A stretch of 64,000 nt of DNA from Excoecaria cochinchinensis (lineage: Eukaryota > Streptophyta > Magnoliopsida > Malpighiales > Euphorbiaceae), in NCBI GenBank assembly GCA_947683425.1, contig CANTUQ010000003.1, forward strand, positions 6,855,501-6,919,500. Direction: 5' to 3'. The notes below the pieces were generated by a model. It saw only the letters and a list, made by a program, of their open reading frames with translations. It searched no databases and was not told the DNA's origin. Of this stretch, positions 57,940-64,000 are shown in pieces (the stretch's first letter is position 1; every line of letters starts with the position of its first letter). Position numbers and translations under genes: made by a program.

Positions 57940-58217
57940 GAAGATAGGTATTTAAATTTTCTTTTTGTTCTGGAACTATTTGATAAGGACATTTTCAATT
58001 TTAATTTTTATTAAATTAAATGAATGATTTTGCCTATTTTGTGCGATATTTCTTGTGATTTCACTATGCATAATCATGACACATTCATATTTGACATTTA
58101 TTCAACAGATGCCATTCCATTTAATCTTGGAACTTTGGAAAACCCAAAGAAAATGTTGATAGCATCTGATATAGCTCCTGAAAAGAGGAGAATTCTGAGA
58201 GATGGAAATAAAAAGTG
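57940..58217 (+). pseudogene. Element C gag/pol linker remnant
   Basis: FVLELFDKD and FDIYSTDAIPFNLGTLENPK with MLIASDIAPEKRR match the protease-RT linker of D and B. Protease before it and all of RT onward are gone. Confidence 0.7.
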
Positions 58218-60060
58218 AAAAAAAGTAACAAGTTGAAAGAAAACTAGTTGTAATTAGGGGTTTGGATGAAAACTCACTAAGAGCACTAAAACCTTTTTGA
58301 TTACCCGTTAACGCGATCCTGGATAAGACAGAACCTAGGAAATGATTTAGGCAGTCCTTCTTTGCATAGCTCTCTAAGTGTATATTTTCTACCTTTATTT
58401 TGCAATCGCATGCTAGCCCGTTGAGCTTTCATGCTAGTATGCTAAATGTGTACAGATTTTGTTTTTACACATGTTAAAATTACCCATCAGCTAAAATGAT
58501 TTTTGCCTCCCCTTAGAAGAATGGCCACTCCAGTAAGGATGGATGTAAATTTTGATAATTCTTTGGGCTATCGAAAATTGCCCTAATAAGGATGGGTTTA
58601 CACTTTGGAAAAGAGTTTCAATGATTGATAATTCTTTGGGCTATCAAAAATTGCTCTGACAAGGATGGGTTTTACACTTCTGGAAGAGGGTTTAATCATT
58701 AACAAACTCTTTGTGTAATTAGAGACATAAGCTTGCGAAAAAAGATATGAAAAAAAAAATGAAAAAGAAAGAAAAGAAAAAGAAAAGGTAGAGCTCAAGA
58801 TAGTACCCCTTGATGAGTTTTAATGGTTATCCTTTTAACTTCTGAGTTTGATGAGCTAAAGTATTATCAAGCCCAAATTTAAGAATATCTTTATAGTATG
58901 CAATTGAGCCGAGAATGGTCCTACCATCAGTCGAGTAAATATTACAGCCATTTTTCTCTAGCAACCTGATCCTCCTTTGATAGCCATCTACCTAAGCCTA
59001 ACGTTACAACCGAAGTATGTCCTCTTGATTCTTGGTTCAGTCTTATCCAATTAGTGGAGATGACCTTTTAATAATGTTCGGTATGTAGGAAGAGGCATAT
59101 TGTGTGTCTTGAGCTTCAAGCAGGAAGCCACGAGTGCATTTATGCATTTGAGTTGAGTCTCGTCCTCAACGTTGCATCTGGAATTTACTTTAAATAAAAT
59201 TGAGCAAAAAAAAAATTAGAGGCTTGAGAGAAAATATCCAATCAAGAAAACCCGAGAGGGCTGATTAGAAATAGGAGTTTGATGCTTACAAGATCTACTA
59301 TGAGATTAGATGTAGTTTTGCATTTTGAATCTATGTTAAATGATGATCATGTATGGAGAAATCGTGCTAAAATGTACACAATTTTGCAGAATTATATGAA
59401 ACAAAGGCAATTTAACTCGTGCTCATTATCTTTTAGTTCTTCTATAAAAAGGAACATCATCCATTGTTAGATGCATCTGATCTAGATACTATTCTTTGCT
59501 ACTGCTCTCGCCAGCTAGATGCCTAAGTCGATGGGTCCCATTATCAACCTTTGGACTGGGCATCCATATCTTGTGTGTACTTGTCAAAGCAAAAGAGTAA
59601 TCTTCAATTAGTGGTACAATAGCCTTATAGGCAGTATATCCTTTAAAAAAATGAATAAAAGCCGCTGGAGTGGGTTAAAAGGGACGCATTTCCCACAAAG
59701 AAAAGGTAGTGTGAAAATTTACAAGGGATGCACTACCTTTAAAATAATAACTTCTGATGCTTGGAGCGATAGGGCGGCATTACTTTAAATAATCTCCTTT
59801 CGAGCAGAGGGTAATATAATGCAGGATGTGAGTCAGAATCCTGGGGGGGGGGGGGGGGGCAAAATGTTGCACCAGCTCATAGCAAAAGGGCACATACTCA
59901 TTGACCAAGGGGCAAAGATGCACGTGGGATTGTTCTATCTGAAAGGATTATGGGTCAGAGATCTTAAGCTAGGATAATACTCTTTCAGATCCTTGGGGGC
60001 ATTAGACAGTATGGGCAGTACCTTTAACGAGTCCCTTAATCACCTAGGATGTGGTCTATC
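58218..60060 (+). other. C noncoding region shared with E, with post-pol remnants
   Basis: 58230-59180 aligns with E 48120-49440. 59220-59340 aligns with B after integrase (GAGAAAATATYCAATCAAGA). 59640-59745 has the duplicated conserved block of aORF/B. 59843-59859 is a poly-G run. No gene. Confidence 0.6.
59843..59859 (+). repeat. Poly-G run of 17
   Basis: Seventeen consecutive G in otherwise AT-rich sequence. The related sequence in B (about 34280) has only ordinary GAGTCCCTAGG. Confidence 0.9.
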
Positions 60061-60470
60061 CATTTTTTCATCTAACGTGCATCCTGCATGTACAATTTTT
60101 GCATATCTCTTTGCACAACTTTACACGTGCATAGCCTTTCATGATGCTCAACGTGCAATCACACATGCATGAACTTTGTATATATATTTTGCATATGCGA
60201 TTCTTTACGTACACCGCATGTACATAATTCCTACATATAACACGTAATTCTTTGCATGTGTTTAGCATGCATAATATAGCATATATCACATGCATTCAGT
60301 CCTTTGCACGTATGGTCATGTACACAAAGTTTTTATACATTAATTCTTTGCATATGTACAGTTTTGTGTATATATTTCACACACATTACGCACACACAGT
60401 CTTTTGTACATGCTTTTGTGTCAAACAACTTTACATGAAAGGGTTGAACCAAAGGGCAGTTTCAGCAAGA
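60060..60470 (+). other. CATGCA-rich noncoding tract of C
   Basis: Rich in ACATGCAT, TTTGCATATG and TATATATTT; no gene. The next 400 bp (60471-60890) also holds nothing recognisable apart from AGGCATTCTCAGCC-like pieces. Confidence 0.5.
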
Positions 60471-60895
60471 TGAGGATAAGATGAAGCCCATACAAGTTGA
60501 AATCATGTGAGCCCATAAAGAGGCATTCTCAGCCTCCCTGTGAGCACAAAGCCCTCCTAAGAGGCATACATGACCAGACGTGCCAATGACGCGCTATCTA
60601 GGCAAGAATGATCCTGAAGAGCCCACCGAATATCTATAGCTAATATTCAGGGAGGTTATCTATCATGATCTTTAGCTTCGTTTATTTTTCATGCTAAATA
60701 GATACATTCTGTATACAAACGATCTTTTATTTCTCTTATTCATTTAACACACTTTTGATGTGGCAAAGATGAAAGTAATATACACGATATGACAAACCAT
60801 AAATGATAAAATGGGAAAATTAAACCTTTGCGAAAGATAAATGATCGAAATGATTATCATGATGAGATGATTTAACATTGTTTGTTTTATTCAGA

Positions 60896-61420
60896 TAGGT
60901 TAGATACCTACACGCCTGGGGCTATACATCGCATTGGTTAGATGCCACAATGGAGGAGGTTAGACACCGTACCAACAGGTTAGATAACTACATGGCTGGG
61001 GCTATACACCGCTTTTGTTAGATGCCACAATGGAGGAGGTTAGACACCGCACCAACAGGTTAGATACCTATACAGCTGGGGCTATACATTGCTTTGGTTA
61101 GATGCCGCAACGGAGGAGGTTAGACACCGCAACAATAGGTTAGATACCTACACGACTGGGACTATACACCACTTTGTTTAGATGTCGTAACGGAGGAGGT
61201 TAGACACCGCACCAACAAGTTAGATACCTACACGGGTGGGGCTATACACCGCTTTGGTTACATGCTACAATGGAGGAGGTTAGACACCGCACCAATAGGT
61301 TATATACCTACACGGCTGGGGCTACACACCGCTTAGGTTAGATACCGTAATGGAGGAGGTTCGACGCCGCACCAATAGGCTAGACACCTCACAGGTTAGA
61401 TGCCATAGCGCAAGGGTTAA
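60896..61420 (+). repeat. C 3' UTR tandem repeat, 80-bp unit
   Basis: Six full units (GGTTAGATACCTACACGGCT, GGGGCTATACACCGCTTTGG, GGAGGAGGTTAGACACCGCA) begin about 60896, 60976, 61056, 61136, 61216 and 61296, with a partial seventh. Unlike the arrays of B, D and E. Confidence 0.85.
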
Positions 61421-61483
61421 CACGTCGATTAATTGATGGTAACTAACCGCAACGACTTCATTCAGAACGGAAACACAACTGCC

Positions 61484-61567
61484 TTATGTACGCATCTCTT
61501 CCTTCTTTCTTTGAGTTTTGGCTCACCTAGGCACCCATGCACTACGTTCCCCAAAACTTGGGGCAAC
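61484..61567 (+). other. C pre-PPT block and polypurine tract
   Basis: TTGAGTTTTGGCTCACCTAG at 61511 and CCCCAAAACTTGGGGCAAC ending 61567; the CAGGTAYG motif is degenerate here (TTATGTACGC). Confidence 0.7.
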
Positions 61568-62796
61568 TGTAGACATCGGGTCCTAAAGCAGCCCAGAACA
61601 AAGTTACCTAGTGATTAAAATGATGCTTGCTCCTAGGCAAAAAGTTAGAAGTGATGATTTCCTTGTCGAAACTTTCTTTTTAAACAAAAAATTATTTTTT
61701 ATTTTTGTTTTTGAAGGTTTTTCGATGGCTTGCCGTAGTGAGGCCTGCACTACGCGTGAAGCGCGTCACCTCTCGGCGGTGTGCGAGAGGCGCAGGGCCT
61801 GCGGGCCACATGTGCAAGGCGTCGCGCAAAGGGTCTCGTCTTGTGCGCTAGGCTTGGCCTCTACGCGAGGTCTCACATTGCACACACTAGGTACGGACCA
61901 CTCTGCACAGTCCACCTCGCAAAAGCGAGGTGCCACCCCCTCTATGTCGGGCACCTCAGGCATGAAGCGCGGCCTGCCTTGCGGGAGGCCGCAACTCACG
62001 TCTGTGAGGTACGACCTCCAGCGCGAGGTGCTGAACCTCATGCGTCCCCTACCTCACGCGAACTCTATTTCTCCTAGTTTTTTCACCGTGTTTCAGTTAA
62101 AAGCAAACTCAAATTCTTTCCTGATTTTTCCTAAAGGATAAAAACTAGATTTCTAAAGGATAATTAGGACTTTAATTAGGATTAAAACTCCTAAAAACCT
62201 AATTGTTATGGGGGATCAAATAAAAAGAAAAGTAAACACTTTGGAAAAGGGGGGTATTTGAACGGTGACTAAAAAAATATTCAAAAGGAGAGAAAATATT
62301 TTCTTAGGTTTTTGGGGAAATTCAAAGACTGATTCTGGGACCAAGAAAAAATTAATTCTTTGTTTTTAAGTTTTTTAAGTTTTAGTTCTCATCATTTGTT
62401 TTCAAATAATAAAAGTTTTTAACTTGAACTTTCTTAATTATTTTCTTCAAGCCACCGATAGGAAGTCTATCTTTCTTCTTTTTGCTGCAAACATCAAACC
62501 TCTTAGGGTAAATATACAGGCTTGAGCTAATTCTTCTCTTTTCCTATTTTTGTCATTCACTTGTTTTCTCCACTGTAAGTTTGCTATAAATTGTTATTAA
62601 TTCGTTTATTGTTGTCTGTCATAATTAACATAAAATTTAGATTAATTTAACTAATTTATTTACATGATGCATGCAATGTAATTTAACTCTATAGAATATT
62701 TTATAGTAACTTTACTTTCCATTTGATTTTGGTTTTGGTCATTGATTCACTTTGTTATTTTCAGTTTTTTTATCAAATGTTATTTTTCGTGGTAAA
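61568..62796 (+). repeat. Element C 3' LTR (truncated by Z)
   Basis: Starts TGTAGACATCGGGTCC. It has a GC-rich part (61725-62060) and from 62040 matches 37050-37740 of the 5' LTR. It stops at GTGGTAAA (62796). Confidence 0.75.
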
Positions 62797-64000
62797 TGAT
62801 ATGGCCGGACATGTACCCTAAAAGAATTAATCTGAATTGGCATGTGTGTGAATTGAATGTGTGGCTTGGACTAAATTTGAATGAAGGTAGGACTTGATTG
62901 AAAGTTGAGTGGATAGTTTAGTGACCAATTGGTATAAATATGAGATTAAGTTAGGAATGGTTTAAGGGCTGATTAGGTTATCTAATGATGGATTAATTAA
63001 GAATAACATAAGGTAAGAAATCAGTTGGTGGAGGCAGGTTTTGTGAGTGGAATCCGTGTGGCTCCTTGTGAGTATGCCACCTCCACCTTATGCATGCAAG
63101 TGTCCCTTTGAGGAAGAGAAATGACCCATTTGTGAGGATTGAGTTATTTTGTGTTTTTACCTCCTCTTGTTGTGAGAGTAGTCTTTAGGTTTATAAATCA
63201 AATTGCATACTTGTAAAGAAGGTCAAGTTGTTATGTTGCTCAAGAATTAAGTTGTTGAACTTAAGAGGTAAGTGATTATGAATGCTTATTCTCATCTTCT
63301 ACTCTTTCTTCTTGGTTTTGAATTGGTATTGGAATGGGAATTGATGGATTATGTTCAATTCTGGAATTAAACTGGTTTTGTTAGCTGAAGAAGTGAAGAA
63401 GGATAAAGGAAAAGTCGTAATCGGAGAGCCGAGCGTTCGTCGAGATTAGGAGCTAAGGCGACAAGGTTTGGGAACAAACCCTAGTTGTATAACTGTGAAA
63501 ATTGTGTTGCTTGAATAGGAATTTGGTATGAATTATGTGTGTATGAGAAGTAATGGCCTTGAGCATGAAATTGTATGGCTAGGTTAAATATTGGTTGTGG
63601 AGATATGCTTTGTGAAAATGTTGTTTGAGAATATGTATGCCCTGTGTATAATGGGAACGATTGTGATTTATGCTACAAAGGAATGCCAATGTCAAGATGG
63701 GAAATCAGGTATGTGCAAATTGGGTATGTGGTTGATGAAATGGTTTATTGGCTAAAACGGAAAATGGGTTGGAAGTCCTTGAAAGGAAATGAGAATTGAA
63801 TGTGGAATTGGAGAAATCTTGCATGGGTCACGGTGGCAACCAAATTGGTTGTGACTGTGAGATATGTTTGAGTTCAATTCTGCCTAGATGAAATTTTGTT
63901 TGTCACGGTGGGAACAAAAATGGTTGTGATCGTGAGGTACCCAAGAAAGCATTATGTTTTGCAAAGCATGATATGTCACGGTCGCAACCAAATTGGTTGT
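62797..64000 (+). mobile_element. Element Z: start of another LTR, inserted in C's 3' LTR
   Basis: At TGATATGGCCGGACATG the homology with C's 5' LTR (GTGGTAAATGCTTTTC) ends. A TG start, a TATA-like TTTATAAATC near 63190 and repeated GTCACGGT-GGCAACCAAATTGGTT units (about 63826, 63903, 63976) suggest an LTR in plus orientation. GTAAA (62792-62796) would be its left duplication. The right end is outside the window. Confidence 0.5.

Larger units (their letters stand above)
36961..62796 (+). mobile_element. Element C: non-autonomous Tat-related element, interrupted by E
   Basis: Pieces in order: 5' LTR (about 36961-38658, tail 55660-55846), tRNA-Arg PBS, leader, defective gag (57089-57858), a short gag/pol linker remnant, 2 kb noncoding, satellite array, PPT and a 3' LTR truncated at 62796. 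RT, RNase H and integrase are absent, so it could only move with enzymes supplied by another element. Element E is inserted in its 5' LTR; element Z in its 3' LTR. Confidence 0.75.

Overview
The window is a block of plant nuclear DNA made entirely of nested LTR retrotransposons. I see no host gene, tRNA or rRNA gene, and nothing prokaryotic. Most elements belong to the Tat (Ogre-like) branch of Ty3/gypsy. The evidence is primer-binding sites matching the 3' end of tRNA-Arg (TGGCGACTCC-R-CTGGGGA), a pol order of protease, RT, RNase H, second RNase H and integrase, extra sense and antisense ORFs between pol and the 3' LTR, and tandem repeats in the 3' UTR. This lineage is typical of seed plants and common in dicots; the species cannot be read from the sequence.

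Layout. 1-2258: 3' end of a Ty3/gypsy element L (+ strand), inserted in the RT of element A. 2259-7825 and 25250-26545: element A (- strand): gag, protease, truncated RT, leader, PBS and a 5' LTR split in two. 7826-25249: element D (- strand, 17.4 kb), complete, inserted in A's 5' LTR. 26546-27669: part of a Del/Tekay-like LTR, X. 27670 to about 36960: element B (+ strand), an old gag-pol copy without its 5' end. About 36961-38658 and 55660-62796: element C (+ strand, non-autonomous), whose 5' LTR is split by element E (38659-55659, + strand, non-autonomous, 17.0 kb, target duplication ACCTG). E's gag is itself interrupted by S, a 4.0-kb probable solo LTR (42518-46552, duplication AGACA). 62797-64000: start of another LTR, Z, inserted in C's 3' LTR.

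How the parts relate. D has one uninterrupted gag-pol frame (six stop codons, no frameshift), an antisense ORF (aORF) that may be spliced, and a long sense ORF (sORF). aORF and sORF diverge from a region of about 250 bp with two opposed TATA boxes and copies of the ACCGAC/GTCGGT core, the same core that forms palindromes in D's LTR promoter. E and C keep LTRs, leader, PBS, gag remnants and PPT but no pol, so they would depend on an element such as D. E shares D's 3' satellite motif and U5 sequence. Many disabling stops in A, B, C and D are TAG where a relative has CAG (Gln), the pattern expected of methylated, silenced repeats.

Limits: family names rest on motif recognition, not database searches. 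Percentages and repeat periods were counted by eye. The B/C junction is known only to within some tens of bases.
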